Source: Streptomyces sp. NBC_01197
GTDB lineage: Bacteria > Actinomycetota > Actinomycetes > Streptomycetales > Streptomycetaceae
DNA: 64,000 nt
Direction of reading: 5' to 3'
NCBI RefSeq assembly: GCF_036010505.1
Contig: NZ_CP108569.1
Location: forward strand, 5,695,001 to 5,759,000
Made by a program: the position numbers and the translations under genes. The notes beneath the pieces were generated by a model. The model searched no databases and had not been told where the DNA came from. It saw only the letters and a program-made list of their open reading frames with translations. Shown here in pieces: positions 33,618 through 42,345 of the stretch. Numbering within the stretch: the stretch's first letter is position 1; each line of letters starts with the position of its first letter.

Positions 33618-35018
33618 GTGACGGGGCACACCTGGACGCTGCTGATCATCCTGGCGGCAGCCATCGCCGTACTGATCCTGCTGATCAACTCACGGTTGCG
33701 GTTCCACCCCTTCGTGGCGCTGATGACCGTGTCGATCGGTGTCGCGCTGGCCGCGGGCCAGCCCGTCGAGAAGATCGCGGAGTCACTGGAGTCGGGCGCC
33801 GGCGGCATCCTCGGCAACGTGGGCGTGACCCTGGCCTTCGGCGCGATGCTGGGCAGGCTGCTGTCGGGGTCGGGCGCCACGGACAAGATCGCCCGCCTGA
33901 TCGTCGACCGGTCCGGGGAACGCTCCCTGCCCTGGTACATGGCGGGCGCCGCCTTCGTCATCGGCATCCCGATGTTCTTCGAGATCGGGCTGATCGTGCT
34001 GCTCCCGCTGATCTTCAGCGTGGCCCGGCGCCTCCAGGACACCCACCGGATCAAGGGGTCGCCGTACGTCTTCCTCGCCACCCCCGCGATCGCCGCGCTG
34101 TCGACCCTGCACGGAATGGTGGCACCGCACCCCGGCCCGCTGGTCGCGGTGGAGGGGCTGCACGCCAACCTCGGCATGACGATCGTGGTGGGTCTGGTCT
34201 GCGCGATCCCGACGATCATCATCGCCGGCCCGGTGTACGGCCGCTGGATCGCGCCGCGTCTCGACGTGCACCCCGACCCGGAACTGGTCGCGAAGTTCAC
34301 CGGGCCCGAGAACCCGGACGACAGCACGGGCGTCGGCGCCCCTCCCGTCAACAAGGTCCGCACCGGCTGGGCGCTGACCGCCGTACTCGTCCCGGTCGTA
34401 CTCATGCTGCTGCGCACGCTCGCGGAGCTGGTGTACGACGAGTCGAGCCCGGTACGGCACGTCCTGACCTTCACCGGTGAGCCGGTGATCGCCATGCTCG
34501 CGGGCTTCCTCTTCGCGCTGTTCGCACTCGGCTACCGCAGCGACATGACCCCCGACGCCATCAGGTCGTCCCTGACGGACAGCCTCAAGGCGGTGGCCGG
34601 CATCCTGCTGATCATCGCGGGCGGCGGCGCGTTCAACCAGGTCCTGGAGGACTCGGGCATCGGCAAGGCAGTCGAGTCGGCAGCCTCGGGACTGCACATC
34701 AACGTCCTGATCCTGGGCTGGCTGCTGGCCCTGCTCCTGTCGTTCTCGACGGGCTCGGCCACCGTGGGAATCGTCGCGGCGACGGGCATCCTGGCCCCTC
34801 TGGCGGCCTCCGGCAGCAGCCTGCACACGGCACTGCTCGTGGTCGCGATCGGAGCAGGATCGATCGGCCTCAACTACGTGAACCACGCGGGTTTCTGGCT
34901 GGTCAAGGAGTCCTTCGGGATGTCACTTGGCCAGGCCACGAAATCACACACGGCGATCCAGACGATCGTGAGCGTCTGCGGCCTGCTGATGGCCCTGCTG
35001 ATCTCGGTCGCAGCGTGA
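33618..35018 (+). CDS. GntP family permease
   Basis: A 466-residue transporter with about 12-14 transmembrane segments, of the gluconate:proton symporter (GntP) family. Characteristic stretches are GAMLGRLLSGSGATDKIARL, FVIGIPMFFEIGLIVLLPL, TLHGMVAPHPGPLVAVE and LLSFSTGSATVGIVAATG. Members import gluconate, related sugar acids or D-serine. It is divergent from a CitA/CitB-type two-component system, which suggests that the system senses the transported acid. The start is GTG 33618 with a G-rich ribosome site. A strong terminator follows the gene. Confidence 0.93.
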   Translation: MTGHTWTLLIILAAAIAVLILLINSRLRFHPFVALMTVSIGVALAAGQPVEKIAESLESGAGGILGNVGVTLAFGAMLGRLLSGSGATDKIARLIVDRSGERSLPWYMAGAAFVIGIPMFFEIGLIVLLPLIFSVARRLQDTHRIKGSPYVFLATPAIAALSTLHGMVAPHPGPLVAVEGLHANLGMTIVVGLVCAIPTIIIAGPVYGRWIAPRLDVHPDPELVAKFTGPENPDDSTGVGAPPVNKVRTGWALTAVLVPVVLMLLRTLAELVYDESSPVRHVLTFTGEPVIAMLAGFLFALFALGYRSDMTPDAIRSSLTDSLKAVAGILLIIAGGGAFNQVLEDSGIGKAVESAASGLHINVLILGWLLALLLSFSTGSATVGIVAATGILAPLAASGSSLHTALLVVAIGAGSIGLNYVNHAGFWLVKESFGMSLGQATKSHTAIQTIVSVCGLLMALLISVAA

Positions 35019-35073
35019 ACACGGCCTCGCCGCCCACCGGTTCGCGCACCGGTCACTGACCGGGACACGACCG

Positions 35074-35106
35074 AGGGCCGCCGCCCAGCAACTGGGCGGC
35101 GGCCCT
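35074..35106. terminator. Bidirectional terminator between gntP and glnA
   Basis: A perfect 15-bp stem (35074-35088 with 35092-35106), 3-nt CAA loop and TTT on the plus side. It lies between convergent genes. Confidence 0.92.
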
Positions 35107-35160
35107 TTCGGAGTACGGAACCGGTGGCCGGGCTTCCGCCCACACGTACCGGTCGCGCGT

Positions 35161-35184
35161 TCTAGTGCCTGCGGCGGCACTAGA
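35161..35184 (-). terminator. Hairpin overlapping the glnA stop codon
   Basis: TCTAGTGCC (35161-35169) pairs with GGCACTAGA (35176-35184) over a 6-nt loop. It includes the glnA stop (35180-35182), so ribosomes would melt it; it may protect the 3' end or act as a first attenuator before the main terminator. Confidence 0.55.
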
Positions 35185-36589
35185 GGTCGAAGTACAGCTC
35201 GAACTCGTGCGGGTGCGGGCGCAGCTGGATCGGGGCGATCTCCTGCGTGCGCTTGTAGTCGACCCACGTCTCGATCAGGTCGGAAGTGAAGACGCCGCCC
35301 GCCTGGAGGTACTCGTTGTCGGCCTCCAGGGCGTCGAGGACCGCCGGGAGCGAGGTCGGGACCTGGGCGACGCCCGCGTGCTCCTCGGGGGCCAGCTCGT
35401 AGAGGTCCTTGTCGATCGGCTCGGCCGGCTCGATCTTGTTCTTGACGCCGTCCAGGCCGGCCATCAGCAGTGCCGAGAAGGCCAGGTACGGGTTGGACGA
35501 CGGGTCGGGCGCGCGGAACTCGACGCGCTTGGCCTTCGGGTTCGAGCCGGTGATCGGGATCCGCATCGCGGCCGAGCGGTTGCGCTGTGAGTAGACCAGG
35601 TTGACCGGGGCCTCGAAGCCGGGGACCAGGCGGTGGTACGAGTTCACCGTCGGGTTGGTGAAGGCAAGCAGCGAGGGGGCGTGCTTCAGGATGCCGCCGA
35701 TGTAGTAGCGGGCCATGTCCGACAGGCCCGCGTAGCCCTGCTCGTCGTAGAAGAGCGGGGAGCCGCCGGTCCACAGGGACTGGTGGACGTGCATGCCAGA
35801 GCCGTTGTCGCCGAAGATCGGCTTCGGCATGAAGGTCGCGGTCTTGTTGTTGCGCCAGGCGACGTTCTTCACGATGTACTTGAAGAGCATCAGGTCGTCG
35901 GCCGCGGCGAGCAGCGTGTTGAACTTGTAGTTGATCTCGGCCTGGCCCGCGGTGCCGACCTCGTGGTGCTGGCGCTCGACCTGGAGGCCGTTCTTGTCCA
36001 GCTCCAGGGAGATCTCGGCGCGCAGGTCGGCGAAGTGGTCGACCGGCGGGGTCGGGAAGTAGCCGCCCTTGTAACGGACCTTGTATCCGCGGTTGTTCTC
36101 CTCCGCACCGGTGTTCCAGGCGCCGGCCTCGGAGTCGATGTGGTAGAAGCTCTCGTTCGCCGAGGTCTGGAACCGGGCGCTGTCGAACACGTAGAACTCG
36201 GCCTCGGGGCCGAAGTACGCCGTGTCGGCGATCCCGGTCGAGGTGAGGTACGCCTCGGCCTTCTTCGCCACGTTCCGCGGGTCGCGGCTGTACTGCTCAC
36301 CGGTGATCGGGTCGTGGATGAAGAAGTTGATGTTGACGGTCTTGTCGCGGCGGAAGGGGTCGACCCGGGCGGTCGACAGGTCCGCTCGGAGCGCCATGTC
36401 GGACTCGTGGATGGCCTGGAAGCCGCGGATCGACGAGCCGTCGAACGCAAGCTCCTCGGCCGGGTCGAAGACCGCCGCCGGGATGGTGAAGTGCTGCATC
36501 ACGCCGGGCAGGTCACAGAACCGGACATCGATGAACTTGACGTCTTCGTCGGCGATGAACTTCTTCACGTCGTCGGCGTTCTGGAACAT
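35180..36589 (-). CDS. glnA: Glutamine synthetase type I
   Basis: A 469-residue GSI-beta-type glutamine synthetase, the main ammonium-assimilating enzyme (dodecamer, cytosolic). Motifs: [17 protein letters not shown], the metal-site [22 protein letters not shown] and NRSAAMRIP. The adenylylation Tyr is present in [11 protein letters not shown] near residue 397, so it can be regulated by GlnE. ATG 36589 follows GGAGGAG at 4-nt spacing; the open frame upstream to 36658 is not used. A two-repeat GlnR box lies upstream at 36687-36725. Confidence 0.97.
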   Translation of the reverse strand: MFQNADDVKKFIADEDVKFIDVRFCDLPGVMQHFTIPAAVFDPAEELAFDGSSIRGFQAIHESDMALRADLSTARVDPFRRDKTVNINFFIHDPITGEQYSRDPRNVAKKAEAYLTSTGIADTAYFGPEAEFYVFDSARFQTSANESFYHIDSEAGAWNTGAEENNRGYKVRYKGGYFPTPPVDHFADLRAEISLELDKNGLQVERQHHEVGTAGQAEINYKFNTLLAAADDLMLFKYIVKNVAWRNNKTATFMPKPIFGDNGSGMHVHQSLWTGGSPLFYDEQGYAGLSDMARYYIGGILKHAPSLLAFTNPTVNSYHRLVPGFEAPVNLVYSQRNRSAAMRIPITGSNPKAKRVEFRAPDPSSNPYLAFSALLMAGLDGVKNKIEPAEPIDKDLYELAPEEHAGVAQVPTSLPAVLDALEADNEYLQAGGVFTSDLIETWVDYKRTQEIAPIQLRPHPHEFELYFDL

Positions 36590-36686
36590 CCAACTCCTCC
36601 TACTCCCGACCCGGGAGGGGCGGGGTTGCGGCTCGTTGTGGCGCCAGTGCGGTGGCACACGCTGGACCTGACCATAGGGACAGCGG

Positions 36687-36725
36687 ATTTCTCAAGCATG
36701 ACCCATTTGTTTCGCTGAAGTTAAC
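36687..36725 (-). promoter_or_regulatory. GlnR box upstream of glnA
   Basis: On the minus strand: TTAAC-n6-GAAAC-n6-GTCAT-n6-GAAAT, four pentamers with exact 6-bp gaps, closely matching the gTnAc-n6-GaAAc consensus. It is about 100-135 bp upstream of the glnA start, as in other Streptomyces. Confidence 0.88.
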
Positions 36726-36798
36726 CGGCCCGGGTGCGACACCGCTGCGACGACCCCCGACCGTACGGATCGGAAGGGGGCCGCAGTACCGTGGACGG

Positions 36799-37266
36799 GT
36801 GGACAACAGGCAAGTAGTCGGATCGTGGCTCTCCGGGCCTGGCGAGGCCGCGAAAGAGATGGGCGCCGACTTCGGCTACCGGGGCAAGCGGCTCGGCCTG
36901 CCGGAGGAAGGGCCGGGCGCGATCGCGCCGCTGGGCCGCCGGTTCGGGGCCGTTTTCATCGACTGGGCACTCTGCATGCTTATCGCATACGGGCTCATTT
37001 CGCGCGGCGGTCAGCAGTCGGCGGGGAACTGGGCCCTGCTCGTGTTCTTCGTACTGAGCCTGCTCACCGTCTCGACGGTCGGATTCACCCCGGGCAAGCG
37101 TCTGCTCCGGCTGCGGGTCGTCGCGGAGGGCGGCGGGCGCCTCGGTACGGGCCGTGTCTTCGTACGCAGTCTGCTGCTCTGCGTAGCCATCCCCGCGCTC
37201 ATCTGGGACCGCGACGGACGCGGCCTCCACGACCGGCTGGCCCGCGCCGTGCAGGTACGGATCTGA
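36799..37266 (+). CDS. RDD family membrane protein
   Basis: A 155-residue membrane protein of the RDD family. It contains RRFGAVFIDWALCMLIAYGL (the Arg-x-x-Asp signature with TM1), a second TM (WALLVFFVLSLLTVSTVGF), [12 protein letters not shown] and the final DRDGRGLHDRLARAVQV. Function in the family is unclear (transport has been proposed). GTG 36799 (VDNRQVVGSWL) is the likely start; the region upstream is glnA promoter. It converges on the DUF4191 gene with a strong terminator between. Confidence 0.85.
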   Translation: MDNRQVVGSWLSGPGEAAKEMGADFGYRGKRLGLPEEGPGAIAPLGRRFGAVFIDWALCMLIAYGLISRGGQQSAGNWALLVFFVLSLLTVSTVGFTPGKRLLRLRVVAEGGGRLGTGRVFVRSLLLCVAIPALIWDRDGRGLHDRLARAVQVRI

Positions 37267-37323
37267 CCGCCGGCGTACGGATCCGATCTCGGCCGGGCGA
37301 CGTCGCCCGGGGCACACGACAAC

Positions 37324-37357
37324 AAGGCGGCCCGGACCTGGTGGTCCGGGCCGCCTT
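37324..37357. terminator. Bidirectional terminator between the RDD and DUF4191 genes
   Basis: A perfect 15-bp stem (37324-37338 with 37343-37357) with a TGGT loop, in the gap between convergent genes. Confidence 0.9.
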
Positions 37358-37380
37358 CGGTGTGTGGTGCGTGGCGTGGG

Positions 37381-38076
37381 TCAGCGCTGCTTTCCGCCGC
37401 GCGGGGCGCGGGCGCTCTTCGGCATGGGGCCCTTCGGGAGCGGCATGTTCGACATCAGGTCGCCCATCGCGCGCAGCCGGTCGTTGGCGGCGGTGACCTG
37501 GGCACCGGTCAGGACGCGCGGCAGCTTCAGCAGCGTGGTGCGCACCCTCTTCAACGAGACCTGGCCCTCGCCGTCGCCCACGATGATGTCGTGCACCGGC
37601 ACGTCCACCACGACGCGCGCCATCTTCTTCTTCTCGGCGGCCAGCAGGGACTTCACCCGGTTCGGGTTGCCCTCGGCCACCAGGACCACTCCGGCCTTGC
37701 CGACCGCGCGGTGCACGACGTCCTGGCTGCGGTTCATCGCGATGGCCGGGGTCGTGGTCCAGCCGCGGCCCACATTCTCGAGCACCGCCGCCGCAGCGCC
37801 GGGCTTGCCTTCCATCTGTCCGAAGGCCGCTCGCTCGGCGCGGCGTCCGAAGACGATCGCCATCGCGAGGAAGGCCAGCAGGAAACCCAGGATGCCCAGG
37901 TAGATGGGGTGACCGATCAAGAAGCCGACGCCGAGGAGGACGCCGAAGACGACGATTCCCAGGCCACCGACGACAAGACCGACCTTGGGATCGGCCTTGC
38001 GGGTCATCTTGTAGGTCAGGGCGATCTGCTTGAGTCGCCCGGGATTCTCAGAGTCTGCGTTTGCCTTCCTCGCCAT
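37381..38076 (-). CDS. DUF4191 domain membrane protein
   Basis: A 231-residue actinobacterial protein of unknown function (DUF4191). After a basic N-terminus (RKANADSENPGRLKQIALTY) come two transmembrane helices (about 30-72), then a cytosolic domain with GRGWTTTPAIAMNRSQDVVH and GVVLVAEGNPNRVKSLLAAE. It is conserved next to lipA across actinobacteria, including mycobacteria, which suggests a link to lipoate metabolism or merely stable synteny. ATG 38076 begins the conserved part. The C-terminus is Pro/Lys-rich. Confidence 0.88.
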   Translation of the reverse strand: MARKANADSENPGRLKQIALTYKMTRKADPKVGLVVGGLGIVVFGVLLGVGFLIGHPIYLGILGFLLAFLAMAIVFGRRAERAAFGQMEGKPGAAAAVLENVGRGWTTTPAIAMNRSQDVVHRAVGKAGVVLVAEGNPNRVKSLLAAEKKKMARVVVDVPVHDIIVGDGEGQVSLKRVRTTLLKLPRVLTGAQVTAANDRLRAMGDLMSNMPLPKGPMPKSARAPRGGKQR

Positions 38077-38095
38077 GGCCAGAAGTTTACGCGGA

Positions 38096-38302
38096 CTAAG
38101 AAGTGCGGGCCGCCACGGCCTCCAGTACGTGCTCTGCGTCCACCCGGTCCTTGGCCCGGCGGCGGTCTTCGAGGACCGATGTCCAGGCATTGCGGCGGGC
38201 GGTGCGCTGGCCGTTGCTCAGCAGCAGTGATTCGACCGCACGGAGTGCTCCGGTGACGGTCGGGATGGCGGTGACGCGTACGGACTGGGTCGCGGCCTGC
38301 AT
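38096..38302 (-). CDS. Small conserved hypothetical protein
   Basis: A 68-residue protein, MQAATQSVRVTAIPTVTGAL onward, largely helical with many charged residues (EDRRRAKDRVDAEHVLEAVA). No transmembrane segment or cysteine. ATG 38302 has GAGGGG 8 nt upstream. The coding-frame GC pattern and a position between lipA and the DUF4191 gene, which I recall as conserved in Streptomyces, support it. The function is unknown. Confidence 0.7.
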   Translation of the reverse strand: MQAATQSVRVTAIPTVTGALRAVESLLLSNGQRTARRNAWTSVLEDRRRAKDRVDAEHVLEAVAARTS

Positions 38303-38713
38303 GATGGGGCCCCTCGGGACGGCAGCGGATACACAGCGGATACAGCGGTACGGCGAGTGGTGCGGTACGGCGAGCGGTGCGTGTGACGTGGTGCGGTGCG
38401 TGACGCGGAGCGGTTCTGCGGTGTGCGGGGGACCGGCGGGCGGAACGGTTCTTCTTGGTTCGTGCACCGGGCCGTGGCTCCGGACCGGGCCCCGCATCGT
38501 TCCCCGGGCCGGTGTCCGGTCCGATGGGGCGGTGCGTAGTTCCAGAGTCACTGATTGTTGTTACCAAGGCATGTCCAGGCGGTCAAACGCCCGTGAAGGC
38601 CGGGTAATCCCCGTGGAACGGAGGACGCGGCCCGTACTGGCCCTCCTACCTGCGAGGACCGTACGAGCCGCGTCTCACGGCGACTACCGCACAGTAGTGG
38701 CTTGTGCCCGGAT
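38303..38713. other. Intergenic region upstream of the small gene, with repeats
   Basis: A 411-bp gap without a supported gene. It contains a 17-bp two-copy tandem repeat (38345-38378) and a preceding CAGCGGATACA repeat (about 38323-38343). The section next to lipA (about 38550-38700) has AT-richer stretches that could promote the small gene. Confidence 0.55.
38345..38378. repeat. 17-bp tandem repeat
   Basis: GCGGTACGGCGAGTGGT (38345-38361) is followed at once by a copy with one change (38362-38378). It lies upstream of the 68-residue protein gene. Confidence 0.85.
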
Positions 38714-39667
38714 TCACACGGCGGCGGCGCCGCGCCGATCCATCGCCTGGCGGAAGAGGCGGCCGGCTCGGTACGAGGACCTGACCAGCGGGCCCGACAT
38801 CACACCGGAGTAGCCGATCTCCTCGGCTTCGCCCTGGAGCTCCACGAACTCGGCCGGCTTCACCCACCGCTCGACCGGGTGGTGGCGCGGGGAGGGGCGC
38901 AGGTACTGCGTGATGGTGATGAGCTCGCAGCCCGCGTCGTACAGGTCCTGGAGCGCCTGGCTGATCTCCTCGCGCTCCTCGCCCATGCCCAGGATGAGGT
39001 TCGACTTGGTGACCAGACCGGCCTCACGGGCCTTGGTGATGACTTCGAGCGAGCGCTCGTAGCGGAAGCCGGGGCGGATCCGCTTGAAGATACGCGGCAC
39101 CGTCTCCACGTTGTGCGCGAGGACCTCCGGGCGGGACGAGAAGACCTCGGCCAGCTGCTCGGGGACCGCGTTGAAGTCGGGGATGAGCAGCTCGACCTTG
39201 GTGCGGCCCTCGGCACGCTCGGCCGTCATGGCGTGGATCTGCCGCACGGTCTCCGCGTACAGCCAGGCGCCGCCGTCCTCCAGGTCGTCGCGGGCAACGC
39301 CGGTGATGGTCGCGTAGTTCAGGTCCATCGTGACGACGGACTCACCCACCCGGCGCGGCTCGTCCAGGTCCAGGGCGGCCGGCTTGCCGGTGTCGATCTG
39401 GCAGAAGTCGCAGCGCCGCGTGCACTGGTCGCCGCCGATGAGGAAGGTGGCCTCGCGGTCCTCCCAGCATTCGTAGATGTTGGGACAGCCCGCCTCCTGG
39501 CAGACCGTGTGCAGCCCCTCGGACTTCACCAGGGCCTGCATCTTCGTGTACTCGGGGCCCATCTTGGCGCGAGTCTTGATCCACTCGGGCTTGCGCTCGA
39601 TGGGGGTCTGGCTGTTCCGGACCTCCAGACGCAACATCTTGCGCCCGTCGGGTGCGACAGCGGACAC
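38714..39667 (-). CDS. lipA: Lipoyl synthase
   Basis: A 317-residue radical-SAM enzyme that inserts two sulfurs into octanoyl groups on lipoyl domains. The auxiliary 4Fe-4S cluster motif is [12 protein letters not shown], the radical-SAM motif CTRRCDFC, and the C-terminal RSSY motif (LVRSSYRAG) is present. GTG 39667 follows AGGGAG at 6-nt spacing; the longer frame to 39994 is rejected. It is downstream of lipB on the same strand (170-bp gap). Its products serve the E2 subunit encoded at 53884-55683 and the glycine cleavage system. Confidence 0.96.
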   Translation of the reverse strand: MSAVAPDGRKMLRLEVRNSQTPIERKPEWIKTRAKMGPEYTKMQALVKSEGLHTVCQEAGCPNIYECWEDREATFLIGGDQCTRRCDFCQIDTGKPAALDLDEPRRVGESVVTMDLNYATITGVARDDLEDGGAWLYAETVRQIHAMTAERAEGRTKVELLIPDFNAVPEQLAEVFSSRPEVLAHNVETVPRIFKRIRPGFRYERSLEVITKAREAGLVTKSNLILGMGEEREEISQALQDLYDAGCELITITQYLRPSPRHHPVERWVKPAEFVELQGEAEEIGYSGVMSGPLVRSSYRAGRLFRQAMDRRGAAAV

Positions 39668-39837
39668 GTCCGGCTCCCTACAGCTTCGATTCTTCGGCGA
39701 ACACCAGGGTACGCCCGTCATATGTATGGCTTGTTCTCTGGCCAACCCGGGGCCGCTGAGGCGCATTCCCCCTACCGGCCAGGACCGCTCCTGTTCCGGA
39801 CGGGGACGGACCGCCCGGACGGAGCCCGCCGGCCGCG

Positions 39838-40635
39838 TTAGGCGGTGGCGCCCTCGACCGTACGCGGCGCCAGGGCCGCGTTCTCCAGCACGTCCCGCAG
39901 ATGTTTCTCCACGACGGGCAGCACCTCTGCGATCGTGACCTCGCGGCCCAGCTCGTACGAGAGCGAAGTCACCCCCGCGTCCCGGATCCCGCACGGCACG
40001 ATCCGGTCGAACCAGGTGGTGTCGGGATTGCAGTTCAGCGCGAAGCCGTGCATGGTCACGCCCTTCGCGACCCGGATGCCCATGGCGGCGATCTTTCGGT
40101 CCTCACGGCGCTGCCCGGCGTTGGACGGCGCGTACTCGGGGCCGTTCATCCGCGGGTCGAACTCCTCGTCGTGCAGCCGCGGGTCCAGATCGAGCGAGAG
40201 CCCGCCGATGGACGGGCGCTGCTCCACCGGATCGCCCAGCACCCAGACACCCGCGCGGCCCTCGACGCGGCTGGTCTCGACACCGAACTCCGCACAGACC
40301 CGGATCAGCGCCTCCTCCAGGCGGCGCAGATGCGCGATCACGTCCACCGGGCGCGGCAGCTTCTGGATCGGGTAGCCGATCAGCTGGCCGTAACCGTGCC
40401 AGGTGATCTTGCCGCCGCGGTCCACATCCACCACCGGCGTCCCGTCGAGAGGGCGCTCGCTGTCGTCCGTGCGCCGCCCCGCCGTGTAGACGGGCGGATG
40501 CTCCAGGAGCAGCACGGTGTCGGGCGTCTCGTCGGCGAACCGCGCCGCGTGCACCTCACGCTGCTTCTGCCAGGCCTCCCGGTACTCGACGGCTTCCTCG
40601 CCGAACCCCAGACGGACAAACCGCAGCTCGCTCAC
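39838..40635 (-). CDS. lipB: Octanoyl-(acyl carrier protein):protein N-octanoyltransferase
   Basis: A 265-residue transferase moving octanoate from ACP to lipoyl-domain lysines, the first step of lipoate synthesis. Family motifs: [32 protein letters not shown], the catalytic Lys in [11 protein letters not shown] and the catalytic Cys in [11 protein letters not shown] 40635 begins [12 protein letters not shown]. It lies upstream of lipA and is divergent from a TPR regulator. Confidence 0.96.
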   Translation of the reverse strand: MSELRFVRLGFGEEAVEYREAWQKQREVHAARFADETPDTVLLLEHPPVYTAGRRTDDSERPLDGTPVVDVDRGGKITWHGYGQLIGYPIQKLPRPVDVIAHLRRLEEALIRVCAEFGVETSRVEGRAGVWVLGDPVEQRPSIGGLSLDLDPRLHDEEFDPRMNGPEYAPSNAGQRREDRKIAAMGIRVAKGVTMHGFALNCNPDTTWFDRIVPCGIRDAGVTSLSYELGREVTIAEVLPVVEKHLRDVLENAALAPRTVEGATA

Positions 40636-40855
40636 GGCAGCTCCTCATCGCATACGGACAGCACGCCCCGGAGAGCGCCACCCGGCAACTGTACGACCGC
40701 CTCGAACGGCACCCCTGGGCGGGCAGAAACGACACCTCCTCACACGATCGGATGAATCCGGGGCGAAGGTGGCGGAACGAGCGGTTGAGCCCGCTAAATT
40801 CGCGCCGTTCCATGAGGGCTGCTCCCGGCCCGGAAGGCAGGAGACCGCACAGCTG

Positions 40856-42337
40856 ATGACGGAACGAACCCCGCAGCGCACGTCCAACCGCCAGCTCGCC
40901 GCGCTCATCGGAGAGGCAGGGTTCTCCAACGCGGGGCTGGCCAGAAGAGTCGACCAGCTCGGCCTTGAGCACGGTCTCGACCTGCGGTACGACAAGACGT
41001 CGGTGACCCGCTGGCTGCGCGGTCAGCAGCCGCGCGGCACCACGCCCGCGCTGATCGCCGAGGTCTTCACCAGGCGTCTGGGGCGCAGGCTCTCCGCGCA
41101 GGATCTGGGGCTCGACGCCTGCGCGCCGGTGTACGCGGGGCTGGAATTCGCCGGTACGCCCGAGGAGGCCGTCGACATCGTCAGCGGTCTCTGGCGCAAG
41201 GACTCCGGCAGCCATGCCGAACTGCGCAAGATCGCCTTCACCCCTGCCGGGCTCGTCGTGCCGAGCCGGGACTGGCTGATCGGCCGCCCGGACGACTGGG
41301 GCGCACCCGGTTCGGCCGGTGGAGTGAGGCCGGGGCAGAACGGCCGCGCCGAGCCACCCCGCTCAGCCGCCAGGATTCCCTCGCAGCCCCGCCCGACCGT
41401 GCCGCGCCAGCGGCAGACCGAGCGGACGACCGGGCAGCGGGTCGGGCCGGGCGACATCGCGGCGCTGCGTTCGGTGGGCGAGCTGTTCCGCACGCTCGAT
41501 CACGCGTACGGCGGCGGCCACGCCCGGCAGGCCCTGGTGCGCTACCTGGAGCACGAGGCGGAGCCCATGCTCCGCGGGACGTACGGGGAGGCGACCGGCC
41601 GGCGGCTCTTCGCGGCCGCCGCGGACCTGACCCGGCTGGCGGGCTGGACCTCGTACGACATCGCGGCCCACGGGCTCGCCCAGCGCTACTTCGTCCAGGC
41701 CCTGCGGCTCTCGCAGGCCGCCGGGGACCGGGCGTACGGCTCGTACGTGCTCGTCACCATGAGCCGCCAGGCCGTCTATCTCGGGCACGGCAGGGAGGCC
41801 GTCCAGCTCGCACGCGTGGCCCAGCAGGGCATCGGGAGCTCGGCGCCGCCGGTCGTCCAGGCGCTGCTGCACGCCGCCGAGGCGCGCGGCCACGGGGCGC
41901 TCGCCGAGGTACGGGCCTGCACGGCCTCCCTGGCACGGGCCGAGCGGGCCATGGAGGCGGCCCGGCCGGGCGACGAAGTGCCGTACTGGGCACGGTTCTT
42001 CGACGAGGCGCAGTTGGCGGACGAGTTCGGGCACTGCCACCGCGACCTCCAGCAGTACCGGCCCGCCGCGCAGTACGCGGAACGCTCGCTCCAGCTGCGC
42101 GCTCCCAGCTTCGCGCGCTCCCGGCTCTTCTGCCGGGTCGTGCTGGCCACCGCGCGGCTGGGCCTCGGCGAACTGGACCAGGCGTGCGCGCTGGGGGCCG
42201 AGTCGGCGCAGCAGGCGGGGGAGATGCGGTCGGTGCGGGCCGTGGAGTATGTGCGCGAGTTCGAGCGGAGGCTGGAGCCGTACCGGGACGCGGCGGCGGT
42301 ACGGGGGTACCGGGACCGCGTCGCGGCGCTCGGCTGA
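40856..42337 (+). CDS. NsdA-like regulator with TPR-type repeats
   Basis: A 493-residue protein with an N-terminal HTH-like segment (FSNAGLARRVDQLGLEHGLD, YDKTSVTRWLRGQQPRGTTP, about 15-60) and an all-helical C-terminal two thirds (about 200-490) with TPR-like repeats such as RYFVQALRLSQAAGDRAYGS and REAVQLARVAQQGIG. It resembles the NsdA group of Streptomyces regulators that restrain development and antibiotic production. ATG 40856 is used although GGAG is 12-14 nt away. It is divergent from lipB and sits beside it in other Streptomyces as I recall. Confidence 0.82.
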   Translation: MTERTPQRTSNRQLAALIGEAGFSNAGLARRVDQLGLEHGLDLRYDKTSVTRWLRGQQPRGTTPALIAEVFTRRLGRRLSAQDLGLDACAPVYAGLEFAGTPEEAVDIVSGLWRKDSGSHAELRKIAFTPAGLVVPSRDWLIGRPDDWGAPGSAGGVRPGQNGRAEPPRSAARIPSQPRPTVPRQRQTERTTGQRVGPGDIAALRSVGELFRTLDHAYGGGHARQALVRYLEHEAEPMLRGTYGEATGRRLFAAAADLTRLAGWTSYDIAAHGLAQRYFVQALRLSQAAGDRAYGSYVLVTMSRQAVYLGHGREAVQLARVAQQGIGSSAPPVVQALLHAAEARGHGALAEVRACTASLARAERAMEAARPGDEVPYWARFFDEAQLADEFGHCHRDLQQYRPAAQYAERSLQLRAPSFARSRLFCRVVLATARLGLGELDQACALGAESAQQAGEMRSVRAVEYVREFERRLEPYRDAAAVRGYRDRVAALG

Positions 42338-42345
42338 GGCTCACG

